35,385 bases of DNA, from positions 1 to 35,385 of the forward strand of contig RZYW01000011.1 of the NCBI GenBank assembly GCA_009930175.1. Direction: 5' to 3'. The notes beneath the pieces are model-generated. The model saw only the letters and a list, made by a program, of their open reading frames with translations, made no database searches and was not told the origin of the DNA. This stretch comes from Clostridia bacterium (GTDB taxonomy: Bacteria > Bacillota > Peptococcia > Peptococcales > SKKY01). The translations under genes and the position numbers were made by a program. Position 1 is the stretch's first letter. Each line of letters begins with the position of its first letter. Shown here piece by piece: positions 25,466-33,471 of this stretch.

Positions 25466-26728
25466 TTGTCAGATAATGAAGCTGTTATTCCATTTTCAGA
25501 GAACTTTTCTAAGGTGTTCGCCCAAATTTGCATACCCTTTGCATATTTTAAAAGGGATTGTGATAAGTCCTGTGGTTTTGAAAATTTTAATCTGGAAAGA
25601 TGTAATAATGCTTTTGCAATGCTTTTTAATAAAACCTGTGATGAAATAATAGGAAACAATATAAAGGATATTTTCCCAGAAGACTATAATTCACTAAGAA
25701 CTTTTTTAATTCATTCTCAAAATTTAAATGGGGATAATTGCCTTGAAAGTGAATTCTATTTTAGTAAAAGGAATTATTTATTAACTGTATTATCCCCTGA
25801 TTCAAATGATTTTGTAATTCTTTTTAATGATGTAAGCAGTATAGTAAAAGTAAATGAAACCTATATTAAACATAAGCTTTTATTTGAAAGTGCGAAAGAT
25901 ATACTTATTTACGTAAAAGAAAAAGGTAGAATAATAGAGGCTAATTCATCAGCATGTGCTGCCTATGGATATACTCCTGAAGAGATGACTAAATTAACTA
26001 TTCATGATATTCGTCATCCCTCGGAAAGGGATGTATTTGATGAACAAATGGAAATGGCTGACAGTGGTGGTGTTTTCTTCGAGGCTGTTCATATAAGAAA
26101 AGACGGCTCATCTTTTCCTGTAGAAGTTAGTTCAAAGGGGACTTTTATTAATAATGAATTAATCAGAATTCATGTTATAAGAGATATAAGTGAAAGAAAA
26201 GAAGCTGAGGAAAGAATACTTTTTTTAGCGAATAATGATCCCCTTACAAAATTGTCAAACAGACGTCATATTATTGAAGAATTAAATAAACTAATTAAAA
26301 TTTCTAATAAAAACCATAGCAAGTTCGCATTACTTTTCTTCGATATTGATAAATTTAAGATATATAACGATAAATATGGTCACGATGCAGGGGACTTCGT
26401 ATTAAAAACTATTGCAAAAAAAATAAAACAGGTAATAGATAAAAATGATTTTGCGGGACGTTTTGGCGGAGATGAATTTGTAATTGTTAGAAAAAATATT
26501 AATGATAAAAATGATATCCAGGATCTAGTAAAAAAACTATTTAATTCTATTAATGAACCATTTAATTATAAGGAACATCAATTAAATGTAAAAATCAGTC
26601 TGGGTATAAGTATTTTCCTTCAGGACAGTAACGAACTTGATGACTTAATAAATAAAGCAGATTCTGCAATGTATTCTGCTAAAGAATTTACAGATAATAG
26701 TTTTAAATTTTATAATGAATTATATTAA
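25466..26728 (+). CDS. PAS-GGDEF diguanylate cyclase
   Basis: The 420-residue protein starts at TTG behind AAAGGAGAG. An N-terminal PAS-like region (CNNAFAMLFNKTCDEIIGNN) is followed by a typical PAS with PAC tail (IEANSSACAAYGYTPEEM to IRDISERKEAEER) at about residues 130-250. The C-terminal GGDEF domain has NDPLTKLSNRR, FFDIDKFKIYNDKYGHDAGD and an intact GRFGGDEF. It should make cyclic di-GMP in response to an unknown signal. The product-inhibition RxxD site is absent (DKND in that place). No membrane segment is seen, so it is cytoplasmic. Confidence 0.9.
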   Translation: MSDNEAVIPFSENFSKVFAQICIPFAYFKRDCDKSCGFENFNLERCNNAFAMLFNKTCDEIIGNNIKDIFPEDYNSLRTFLIHSQNLNGDNCLESEFYFSKRNYLLTVLSPDSNDFVILFNDVSSIVKVNETYIKHKLLFESAKDILIYVKEKGRIIEANSSACAAYGYTPEEMTKLTIHDIRHPSERDVFDEQMEMADSGGVFFEAVHIRKDGSSFPVEVSSKGTFINNELIRIHVIRDISERKEAEERILFLANNDPLTKLSNRRHIIEELNKLIKISNKNHSKFALLFFDIDKFKIYNDKYGHDAGDFVLKTIAKKIKQVIDKNDFAGRFGGDEFVIVRKNINDKNDIQDLVKKLFNSINEPFNYKEHQLNVKISLGISIFLQDSNELDDLINKADSAMYSAKEFTDNSFKFYNELY

Positions 26729-26751
26729 AAGTCCCTAAAAGGGGCTTTTTT
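26727..26751 (+). terminator. Terminator after the diguanylate cyclase gene
   Basis: AAAAGTCCC (26727-26735) pairs with GGGGCTTTT (26741-26749) with one G-U pair and a TAAAA loop, and the T-run continues to 26751. It ends 4 bases before the LexA-type box. Confidence 0.85.
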
Positions 26752-26755
26752 AATG

Positions 26756-26769
26756 CGAACAAATGTTTG
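26756..26769 (+). promoter_or_regulatory. LexA (SOS) box in front of the radical SAM operon
   Basis: CGAACAAATGTTTG matches the published B. subtilis LexA consensus CGAACRNRYGTTYG at every position. It abuts the -10 box TATAAT (26770-26775), so bound LexA would occupy the core promoter. The box is directly upstream of a gene annotated in its family as DNA modification/repair, which makes a chance match less likely. Confidence 0.8.
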
Positions 26770-26775
26770 TATAAT
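26770..26775 (+). promoter_or_regulatory. -10 box of the SOS-type operon
   Basis: A perfect TATAAT directly follows the LexA-type box. The matching -35 region falls in the T-tract of the preceding terminator (around 26747) and is weak. The predicted start is near 26782, giving a leader of about 49 bases to the ATG at 26831. Confidence 0.6.
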
Positions 26776-26830
26776 TTCTTTTGATAGTGTAAAATAATCA
26801 TAAGAAATTAGTGTAAGGAAGGTATTGGCT

Positions 26831-28075
26831 ATGGAAACAGTAAAAAAAATGGCAATTCTTGCCGACAGTGCAAAATATGATGTTTCATGCTCCTCAAGCG
26901 GAAGTAACAGAAAAAATTCTGGTGGTGTGGGGAATGGGGCACTTAGCGGTATTTGCCATAGCTGGAGTGAAGATGGAAGATGTATTTCTCTTTTAAAAAC
27001 ATTATATACAAACAACTGTGTTTATGACTGTGCTTATTGCATTAACAGGATAAGCAATGATATACCAAGAGCTTCTTTTACCCCTAGAGAACTGGCAGAT
27101 TTAACAATAGATTTTTACAGAAGGAATTATATTGAAGGCTTATTCTTAAGCTCTGGAGTATATCCAAATCCAGATAAGACTATGGAAAACCTAATTGAAA
27201 CTATGGAAATATTAAGAAAAGAATATAAATTTTTTGGATATATTCATGTAAAAGCAATTCCTGGGGCAGACCCACTGTTAATAAATAAGGCAGGTATGCT
27301 GGCAGATAGAATGAGCGTAAATATTGAATTACCCAGTGAAAAGAGCCTTCGTTTACTTGCGCCGCAAAAAAGCAAAGAGAAAATTTTCAAACCTATGGCA
27401 CAAATAACCCAAGGGCTGATGCAAATTGGGGAGGAGAAAGGAAAATATCGATTTTCACAAAAATTTGTGCCTGCGGGACAAAGCACGCAGATGATTGTTG
27501 GAGCTACAAATGATACGGACTTAAGTATAATTAGCCTCTCCCAGGGGTTGTACGATAACTTTAAATTAAAAAGAGTGTACTATTCTGCCTATGTTCCGGT
27601 AAATGAAGGGCCTAATTTACCAGCTTTAATTCAGGCACCTCCAATGAAAAGAGAAAACAGACTATACCAGGCAGACTGGTTATTAAGATTTTATGGTTTC
27701 AAAGCCAGTGAATTACTTGACCAGGATAATCAAAATTTTGATATGGATCTTGACCCAAAATGTGACTGGGCAATAAGACACTTTGATTTTTTTCCAGTAG
27801 AAATTAACAAAGCTTCATATAATGAAATACTTAGAGTTCCTGGAATTGGAGTAAAATCAGCAAAAAAAATTATCAAAATGAGAAAGTTTGGGAAAATTGA
27901 TTTTCTGGGATTAAAAAAGCTGGGAGTTGTTTTAAAACGAGCGAAATATTTTATTACCTGTAATGGCAGATACTCAGAGGGTTTATACATTTACCCGGAA
28001 AATTTGAGAAACAGACTTATTCAAAAAAAACCTGCAGATATGCAAATTAAAATTTTTCAGGAGTCAGGATTATGA
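26831..28075 (+). CDS. Radical SAM protein, putative DNA modification/repair family (TIGR03916-like)
   Basis: The 414-residue protein has the radical SAM cluster motif CVYDCAYC (CxxxCxxC) near residue 60 and an N-terminal Ser/Gly/Cys-rich segment. Helix-hairpin-helix repeats at the C-terminus (LRVPGIGVKSAKKIIKMRK) are typical of DNA-binding proteins. It matches my knowledge of the family named putative DNA modification/repair radical SAM protein. The ATG at 26831 is chosen over TTG 26825 because AAGGAAGG is eight bases ahead of it. Its stop overlaps the DUF4130 partner gene (ATGA). The chemistry is unknown; the SOS-type box upstream supports a role in DNA damage. Confidence 0.85.
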   Translation: METVKKMAILADSAKYDVSCSSSGSNRKNSGGVGNGALSGICHSWSEDGRCISLLKTLYTNNCVYDCAYCINRISNDIPRASFTPRELADLTIDFYRRNYIEGLFLSSGVYPNPDKTMENLIETMEILRKEYKFFGYIHVKAIPGADPLLINKAGMLADRMSVNIELPSEKSLRLLAPQKSKEKIFKPMAQITQGLMQIGEEKGKYRFSQKFVPAGQSTQMIVGATNDTDLSIISLSQGLYDNFKLKRVYYSAYVPVNEGPNLPALIQAPPMKRENRLYQADWLLRFYGFKASELLDQDNQNFDMDLDPKCDWAIRHFDFFPVEINKASYNEILRVPGIGVKSAKKIIKMRKFGKIDFLGLKKLGVVLKRAKYFITCNGRYSEGLYIYPENLRNRLIQKKPADMQIKIFQESGL

Positions 28076-28824
28076 AAATATTAGTCTACGAAAATACTTT
28101 TCAAGGTTTCTTAACTGCAATTTACGAAGCTTTTTATTCACTTGAAAAACCAGCTAAAATTATAAGTAAATTTGATTATTTAAGAGACTTTCAGTTACAA
28201 TTAGATACAGAAGTTGTGGAAATATCTGTTAATCAGGAAAAGGCAGATAAAGTTTATAATGCGGTTTTAAAAAAAATTTCTACAGGCACACTAAGTAATC
28301 TTTATTATCTTTTTTTATCTTCAGATTTCGATAAAGGAATTCTGGCATTTTATTATTTAAAATTTGCTTTTAAAAAAGGGAAATACACAGATAATTATTT
28401 AGTGGATGAAAATGTTAAGCCAGTTCATGATATAGTATGGAAAGTAAAACAAGAAAAACACCGCATGAAAGGTTTGCTTCGATTCAAACTTCTGGACAAT
28501 GGTATATATTACGCGGCTTTTGAACCAGATCATGATATTACCGAACTAATTGCACCTCATTTTTCAAGAAGATTGGGAGATCAGTTTTGGATAATTCACG
28601 ATTTAAAAAGACTAAAAGCTGCTTTATATAACAAAGAGGAATGGATTATATCTGATCTAACAGAAAAAGAACTTCCACCATTAAGTGCAAAAGAAATAGA
28701 AATTCAGGAAATATGGAAGAAATATTTTAAACACATTTCAATAAAAGAAAGAAAAAATAATAAACTTCAAAAATCATTTATGCCAGTAAGATATTGGAAG
28801 CATTTAGTTGAAAAAGAGGAATAA
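28072..28824 (+). CDS. DUF4130/TIGR03915-like DNA metabolism protein, partner of the radical SAM protein
   Basis: The 250-residue protein has the family start YENTFQGFLTAIYEAFY and the later motifs HRMKGLLRFK, YYAAFEPDHDI and PHFSRRLGDQFWIIHDLKR. In the known family this protein is encoded next to the radical SAM partner and, in some bacteria, is fused to a uracil-DNA-glycosylase-like domain; no such fusion exists here. It is coupled to the radical SAM gene by a 4-base overlap. The biochemical activity is unknown. Confidence 0.82.
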   Translation: MKILVYENTFQGFLTAIYEAFYSLEKPAKIISKFDYLRDFQLQLDTEVVEISVNQEKADKVYNAVLKKISTGTLSNLYYLFLSSDFDKGILAFYYLKFAFKKGKYTDNYLVDENVKPVHDIVWKVKQEKHRMKGLLRFKLLDNGIYYAAFEPDHDITELIAPHFSRRLGDQFWIIHDLKRLKAALYNKEEWIISDLTEKELPPLSAKEIEIQEIWKKYFKHISIKERKNNKLQKSFMPVRYWKHLVEKEE

Positions 28825-28826
28825 TA

Positions 28827-29462
28827 ATGATAGAAAAGTATTATACGATAAATGAATATGGTGAATCGGAATTAATTATTCAAAAATCAAGGTTTATTGG
28901 ATATGCAAAAAGGGTTGAATCTGAAAAGGAAGCTCAAGATTTTATTCATTCAATTAAAAAAAAACATTATGATGCTACTCATAATTGCTCCGCTTATTTA
29001 ATTGGAGATCATGATGAAATTCAGAAAGCTAATGATGATGGTGAACCAGGAGGGACAGCGGGAGTTCCAATTCTTGAAGTTATAAAAAAGAAGGATTTAA
29101 AATATACAGTAATTGTTGTAACAAGGTATTTTGGTGGGATTAAGCTGGGAGCAGGGGGGCTGATAAGAGCATATTCTGCAGCTGCTTCGCAGGTAATAGA
29201 AGAAACTGGTAAAATTGAAAAAAAACTAGTTCAAGAATTTTTAGTTAAAATTGAATATACTTTTTTAGGTAAAATTCAAAATGATATAAATGAAACTGAT
29301 TTTATTTTAGATAAAATTTATTTTGAAAATCTTGTAACTTTAAGTATAATGGTTGATGTTGGAAAAGAAGAGGGTTTTAAATCATGGATAATTAATCTCA
29401 CCAGCAATCAAGCCTTAATAAAAGAAAAAGATAAATTATACTTGGAGGTTATAAAAAAATGA
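28827..29462 (+). CDS. yigZ: YigZ/IMPACT family protein
   Basis: The 211-residue protein has the IMPACT N-terminal domain, with KSRFIGYAKRVE, DATHNCSAYLIG, DDGEPGGTAGVPILE and YFGGIKLGAGGLIRAYS, and the smaller C-terminal domain that often accompanies it. Such proteins are linked to translation control in eukaryotes; the bacterial role is poorly defined. It begins 2 bases after the DUF4130 gene and overlaps the transporter gene by 4 bases, so it belongs to the same operon. Confidence 0.9.
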   Translation: MIEKYYTINEYGESELIIQKSRFIGYAKRVESEKEAQDFIHSIKKKHYDATHNCSAYLIGDHDEIQKANDDGEPGGTAGVPILEVIKKKDLKYTVIVVTRYFGGIKLGAGGLIRAYSAAASQVIEETGKIEKKLVQEFLVKIEYTFLGKIQNDINETDFILDKIYFENLVTLSIMVDVGKEEGFKSWIINLTSNQALIKEKDKLYLEVIKK

Positions 29463-30694
29463 AAAAATTAAGATTAACTACAAAAATATTTTTAGGCTTA
29501 ATCCTTGGTATTATCACAGGTTTTTTATTACAGGGAAATTTGGATTTGGCAAATACTTTCATTAAGCCTTTTGGTACGCTTTTTTTAAACTTAATTAAAA
29601 TGGTTATCGTGCCATTGGTTTTCTCTTCATTAATTGTTGGAACAGTAAGTATTGGAGATCCTAAAACTCTTGGGAGAATTGGGGGTAAAACTTTAAGCTA
29701 CTATCTTGTAACTACAGCAATTGCAGTATTTATAGGTTTATCATTATCTTACATTTTTTCACCAGGAACTGGTTTAACATTACCTGTTGACGCTGTTCAG
29801 GAACCTGCTAAAGCTCCATCAATAACGGATACTGTTTTAAATATTTTCCCAAGTAATCCACTAAAAGGGTTGGTTGATGGCAATATTTTACAAGTAATTA
29901 CCTTCGCTTTATTTTTAGGTTTGGGTGCAACAGCTCTTCCAAAGGGTATGGCAGATCCATTCACAAATTTTTTTAAAAGTTTAGCTGAAATTATGTATAA
30001 AATCACTGCATTTATTATGACTCTGGCTCCATATGGTGTTTTTGCTTTAATCGTCCCTGTTGTAGCTCAATATGGGTTAGATGTTCTTTTACCACTAATT
30101 AAAGTAATTGGGGTCGTTTACCTGGGTTGTATAATCCACGCAATAGCAGCATATTCTGTTACTGCAAAGGTGTTTGCCGGAATATCTCCTTTAAAGTTCT
30201 TTAAAGGTATTGCTCCAGCTGCAATTACAGCTTTTAGTACCACAAGCTCTGCAGGAACTTTACCTGTTACGATTAGATCAGTAAGAGAAAACCTTGGGGT
30301 TTCAGAAAAAATTTCATCCTTTGTCCTTCCCTTAGGTGCAACTATAAATATGGATGGAACAGCTTTATACCAAGGTGTTTGCGCACTGTTCCTCGCACAG
30401 GTTTATGGAATTGACCTTACTGGAGCTCAAATGTTTACAATAATTCTTACAGCAACCCTGGGATCTATAGGAACTGCAGGTGTCCCGGGAGCAGGATTTA
30501 TAATGCTTACTTTAGTTTTGCAATCAGTTGGGCTGCCTTTAGAAGGTTTGGTTCTTATTGCAGGAATTGATCGTATTCTTGATATGGCAAGAACTGCTGT
30601 AAATGTTGTGGGAGATGCAGCTTGTTCAATTTTTGTTGCTGCAAGCGAAAAAGAAATAGATTATGATATAGCTCAAGGGGAAGTACAGTTTTAA
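29459..30694 (+). CDS. Dicarboxylate/amino acid:cation symporter (DAACS family)
   Basis: The 411-residue membrane protein has the DAACS core: a serine-rich hairpin (AFSTTSSAGTLPVTIRSV), the cation/substrate motif NMDGTALYQG, GTAGVPGAGFIM, and DRILDMARTAVNVVGD. It takes up glutamate, aspartate or C4-dicarboxylates with H+ or Na+. The substrate could serve Kor (glutamate to 2-oxoglutarate) or the C4 branch encoded elsewhere in the window. It is the last gene of the SOS-type operon, coupled to yigZ by ATGA, and is followed by a terminator. The substrate is not decidable from sequence alone. Confidence 0.88.
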   Translation: MKKLRLTTKIFLGLILGIITGFLLQGNLDLANTFIKPFGTLFLNLIKMVIVPLVFSSLIVGTVSIGDPKTLGRIGGKTLSYYLVTTAIAVFIGLSLSYIFSPGTGLTLPVDAVQEPAKAPSITDTVLNIFPSNPLKGLVDGNILQVITFALFLGLGATALPKGMADPFTNFFKSLAEIMYKITAFIMTLAPYGVFALIVPVVAQYGLDVLLPLIKVIGVVYLGCIIHAIAAYSVTAKVFAGISPLKFFKGIAPAAITAFSTTSSAGTLPVTIRSVRENLGVSEKISSFVLPLGATINMDGTALYQGVCALFLAQVYGIDLTGAQMFTIILTATLGSIGTAGVPGAGFIMLTLVLQSVGLPLEGLVLIAGIDRILDMARTAVNVVGDAACSIFVAASEKEIDYDIAQGEVQF

Positions 30695-30733
30695 TTCTTT
30701 TCATCTTAATATTACCAACAAATATTACTTATT

Positions 30734-30765
30734 TCCGGTCTTACTAAGGCCGGATTATTTTATTT
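30734..30765 (+). terminator. Terminator after the DAACS symporter gene
   Basis: TCCGGTCTT (30734-30742) and AAGGCCGGA (30746-30754) form a 9-bp stem with one G-U pair and an ACT loop, followed by TTATTTTATTT. Confidence 0.75.
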
Positions 30766-30800
30766 AGTTTCACTATTCTGGGGATAGGGTAAAAACTTTT

Positions 30801-30806
30801 TATAAT
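30801..30806 (+). promoter_or_regulatory. -10 box of the DUF1858/DUF438 operon
   Basis: A perfect TATAAT lies 28 bases before the ATG of the DUF1858 gene. The bases 17 upstream (CTGGGG) do not form a -35 box, so an activator or another factor may be needed. The imperfect repeat CTATTC-TGG-GGATAG (30773-30787) overlaps that region. Confidence 0.45.
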
Positions 30807-30833
30807 AAAGTCCTTAGGAAAGCAGGAAAAATT

Positions 30834-31070
30834 ATGGAAAAAATTTCTTCAAAAGAAACGATTTATAACTTAGTTAGTAAATATCCAATTATTGCAATAA
30901 TAATGGATGAAATCGGCTTCAAAGATATTACAAAACCTATGATGCTTCAAACTGCAGGGAGATATATGAATCTTGAAAAAGGTGCGAATATTAAAGGTAT
31001 ACCTTGGGTTAAAATTGAAGAAGAATTTTCTAAACATGGTTTTATAGTTGAAAGGGAGGAACAGTTATGA
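30834..31070 (+). CDS. DUF1858-domain small protein
   Basis: The 78-residue protein resembles DUF1858, with the N-terminal pattern ETIYNLVSKYPIIAIIMDEIGF. It contains no cysteines, so the redox-disulfide role suggested for some family members does not apply here. Genes of this type often precede DUF438 proteins, as here, and the ATGA overlap with the next gene supports a functional partnership. Molecular function is unknown. Confidence 0.72.
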   Translation: MEKISSKETIYNLVSKYPIIAIIMDEIGFKDITKPMMLQTAGRYMNLEKGANIKGIPWVKIEEEFSKHGFIVEREEQL

Positions 31071-32293
31071 GTGAGTTAATTAATAATAAGGAACATCGCC
31101 AGGAAAAATTAAAAACATTAATAAAAAAACTTCATGATGGAAGTAATTTTGAAGAGGTTAAGGAAGAATTCGAAAAAGAATTTGGAGGTGTTCATGTTTC
31201 TGAAATAACTGCAATGGAACAAGCATTAATAAATGAAGGAATGAATCCTGAAGAAATTCAAAAACTTTGTGATGTTCATGCATCAATATTTAAAGGTTCC
31301 ATAGAAGAAATACACAAAGATGATAAAGGTTTTTATCCTTTCCCTGAAGGGCATCCAGGACATACTTTAATAATTGAAAATGAAGCTATCGAAGAATTTA
31401 TTTCCAGCCAAATAGTTCCAATTGCTGAAGAATATGAAAAAACTTCAGCTAATTCATTAAAAATACAATTAAAAGAAGCAATGGAAAGACTATATTCTAT
31501 TGATAAACACTATAGCAGGAAAGAAATGTTGTTTTTCCCTTTTATGGAAAAGCATGGTATTACTGCTCCGCCACAAGTTATGTGGGGGGTAGATGATGAA
31601 ATCAGAGCAAAAATTAAAAAAAGTATAAATATACTTTCAGATGATAAGAAAGATTCTTCTGAGGCTGTATCTTCCGTAAGAGAAGCTGTAGAGCAATTAA
31701 TTGAAATGATTTTTAAAGAAGAGGAAATTTTACTTCCAATGGTTACAGAGGTTTTTTCTCAGGAAGATTGGAAGGCTATTGAAGAAGGAAGCAATGAAAT
31801 CGGATTTTCCTTTATCAATGAACCGGTTAAATGGATACCCAAGGCTGATGATATAGAAAATATTGAAATTAAAAATGATAATAATGATGGAAAAAGTATT
31901 CTTTTCGATGCAGGAACCCTTTTACCAGAAGAAATTAATTCTATATTAAATACACTGCCTTTAGACATGACATTTGTGGATGCAAATAACAGAGTTAAAT
32001 ACTTCACTCAAGGTAAAGAGCGTATTTTTGATCGTCCTAAAACAATACTTGGAAGAGAAGTGAAAAATTGTCACCCACCAAAAAGTGTACATGTTGTGGA
32101 AGAGATTGTTAAACAGCTAATGTCTGGTGAAAAGGACCATGAAGATTTTTGGATAAAAATGGGAGAAATGTTCGTTTATATAAGATATTTTGCAGTGAGG
32201 AATAAGGAAGGTAAATATCTTGGCACCCTTGAAATTACCCAGAATATAAAGCCAATTATGGAACTAGAAGGTGAAAAAAGGTTAATGTCATGA
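31067..32293 (+). CDS. DUF438/hemerythrin-like/PAS protein, first copy
   Basis: The 408-residue cytoplasmic protein has an N-terminal DUF438 region (about residues 1-80). A hemerythrin-like four-helix domain follows, with GHPGHT near residue 98, KHYSRKEMLFFP near 150 and EEEILLP, and a C-terminal PAS-like domain (MTFVDANNRVKYFT to CHPPKSVHVVEEI). Such a layout suggests sensing of oxygen, nitric oxide or redox state through a di-iron site and a PAS ligand. The usual HDE histidine is replaced by Asp (MWGVDDEIR near residue 175). It is coupled to the genes on both sides by 4-base overlaps. Confidence 0.82.
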   Translation: MSELINNKEHRQEKLKTLIKKLHDGSNFEEVKEEFEKEFGGVHVSEITAMEQALINEGMNPEEIQKLCDVHASIFKGSIEEIHKDDKGFYPFPEGHPGHTLIIENEAIEEFISSQIVPIAEEYEKTSANSLKIQLKEAMERLYSIDKHYSRKEMLFFPFMEKHGITAPPQVMWGVDDEIRAKIKKSINILSDDKKDSSEAVSSVREAVEQLIEMIFKEEEILLPMVTEVFSQEDWKAIEEGSNEIGFSFINEPVKWIPKADDIENIEIKNDNNDGKSILFDAGTLLPEEINSILNTLPLDMTFVDANNRVKYFTQGKERIFDRPKTILGREVKNCHPPKSVHVVEEIVKQLMSGEKDHEDFWIKMGEMFVYIRYFAVRNKEGKYLGTLEITQNIKPIMELEGEKRLMS

Positions 32294-33426
32294 TGAGAAA
32301 TGAAAAATTAATTATATATATAAAAGAACTAAGTTCAAATGGAAATGGTAAAGAACTATATGAAAAATATAAAGAAGAAATAGAAAAGGTAACTCCAAGA
32401 GATGCTTTTGTAATATTCAATTACTTAATTGATGAAGGAATGAGTATTGATACTGTATTAAAAAATCTTGATAAAGTTATTAATGTTTTCTATAAAAATC
32501 TTAAGGAATATAAATGGGAAAAACCAGAAATAGATACTTTCTCAAATTATTTAATAAAAGAAAATGAAGCTTTAATAAAAAGAATGGAAGAAATGAAAGA
32601 AATAATAAAAAATAAATCAGACTGGTTTATTGATAAAAAATTTAATCAGCTTTTTAATGAAGTAAAAGACTTTCACGTACATTATACAAAGAAAGAGAAC
32701 ATCCTATTTCCAATTATGGAAAAGAAAAATAAAGATTTTAATGGATTAAAAATCATGTGGGCTTTACATGATGAAGGAAGAAAAAGTATTAAAGAATTTA
32801 ATAAACTCCTTTTAGAAAAAGAATATAAAGATATTAACAAAGCAGTGGGGAAATTATTCTTTGTACTATATGGATTAGTTCAAAAAGAAGAATTAATTCT
32901 TTTCCCAGTAGTTTCAGAAATGATCAGTTCTGAGGAAGAAAAGGAAATGCTGGAACAAAGTTTGGAATATGACTATTTTATTATAGAAAAACCTGTTATA
33001 TATCATAGCAACAGAGAAAATGAAATTTCTGAAGATTCAAATGAACTATCTTTAAAAAGATATTTAATGATCTTCGATTCTTTACCTGTAGATTTAACTT
33101 ATGTTGATGAAAATAATAAGGTTAGATATTTTAATAAACCAAAAGACCGGTTTTTTCCAAGATCACAGGCTATAATTGGTCGTGATGTAGAAAATTGCCA
33201 TCCACCTGACAGTGTTCATGTTGTATTAGAAATTATTGAATCCTTCCGAAATGGGGAAAGAGATACTGCAAGATTTTGGATAAATTTAAAAGGGAAAACT
33301 TTATTAATAGAGTATTTTGCTATAAGAGATGGAAAAGGGATCTATAGAGGTGTATTAGAAGTATCTCAGGAAATTTCTGAAATTCAAAAACTTACAGGAG
33401 AAAAAAGATTGCTTGAATGGGACTAA
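32290..33426 (+). CDS. DUF438/hemerythrin-like/PAS protein, second copy
   Basis: The 378-residue paralogue follows the first copy with an ATGA overlap. It keeps the hemerythrin-like KKENILFPIMEKK, the HDE segment MWALHDEGR and the closing EELILFP. It has lost the first histidine (the GHT site is SNY near residue 85). The PAS-like domain is well conserved (DLTYVDENNKVRYFN, NCHPPDSVHVVLEI). The N-terminal DUF438 part is more diverged. Two ATG codons (32290, 32293) are possible. It probably arose by tandem duplication and then diverged. Confidence 0.8.
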   Translation: MMRNEKLIIYIKELSSNGNGKELYEKYKEEIEKVTPRDAFVIFNYLIDEGMSIDTVLKNLDKVINVFYKNLKEYKWEKPEIDTFSNYLIKENEALIKRMEEMKEIIKNKSDWFIDKKFNQLFNEVKDFHVHYTKKENILFPIMEKKNKDFNGLKIMWALHDEGRKSIKEFNKLLLEKEYKDINKAVGKLFFVLYGLVQKEELILFPVVSEMISSEEEKEMLEQSLEYDYFIIEKPVIYHSNRENEISEDSNELSLKRYLMIFDSLPVDLTYVDENNKVRYFNKPKDRFFPRSQAIIGRDVENCHPPDSVHVVLEIIESFRNGERDTARFWINLKGKTLLIEYFAIRDGKGIYRGVLEVSQEISEIQKLTGEKRLLEWD

Positions 33427-33428
33427 AA

Positions 33429-33444
33429 AGTTACCAAGGTAACT
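33429..33444 (+). promoter_or_regulatory. Palindromic operator, probable Crp/Fnr-type activator site
   Basis: AGTTACC-AA-GGTAACT is a perfect 7-2-7 inverted repeat. Its centre (33436.5) is 41.5 bases upstream of the start predicted from the TATAAT at 33466-33471. That is the standard position of a class II Crp/Fnr activator. A Crp/Fnr-family gene lies just beyond the operon (34541-35191). No second exact copy was found in the window. Confidence 0.65.
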
Positions 33445-33462
33445 ACATTGTATTTTGCTCCT

Positions 33463-33471
33463 TGCTATAAT
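33463..33471 (+). promoter_or_regulatory. Extended -10 promoter of the polyferredoxin/rhodanese operon
   Basis: TGCTATAAT is a perfect extended -10 element. The hexamer 17 bases upstream is CTACAT, a poor -35 box, typical of an activator-dependent promoter. The predicted start is near 33478, at the SD itself (GAGGTG, 33478-33483), so the leader would be about 15 bases. Confidence 0.6.

Noticed and set aside
30764-30787. Second Crp/Fnr-type site upstream of the DUF1858 operon
   Set aside because: Only a partial half-site resembles AGTTACC near -41.5, and the imperfect repeat CTATTC/GGATAG is centred near -33. It is not strong enough to claim.
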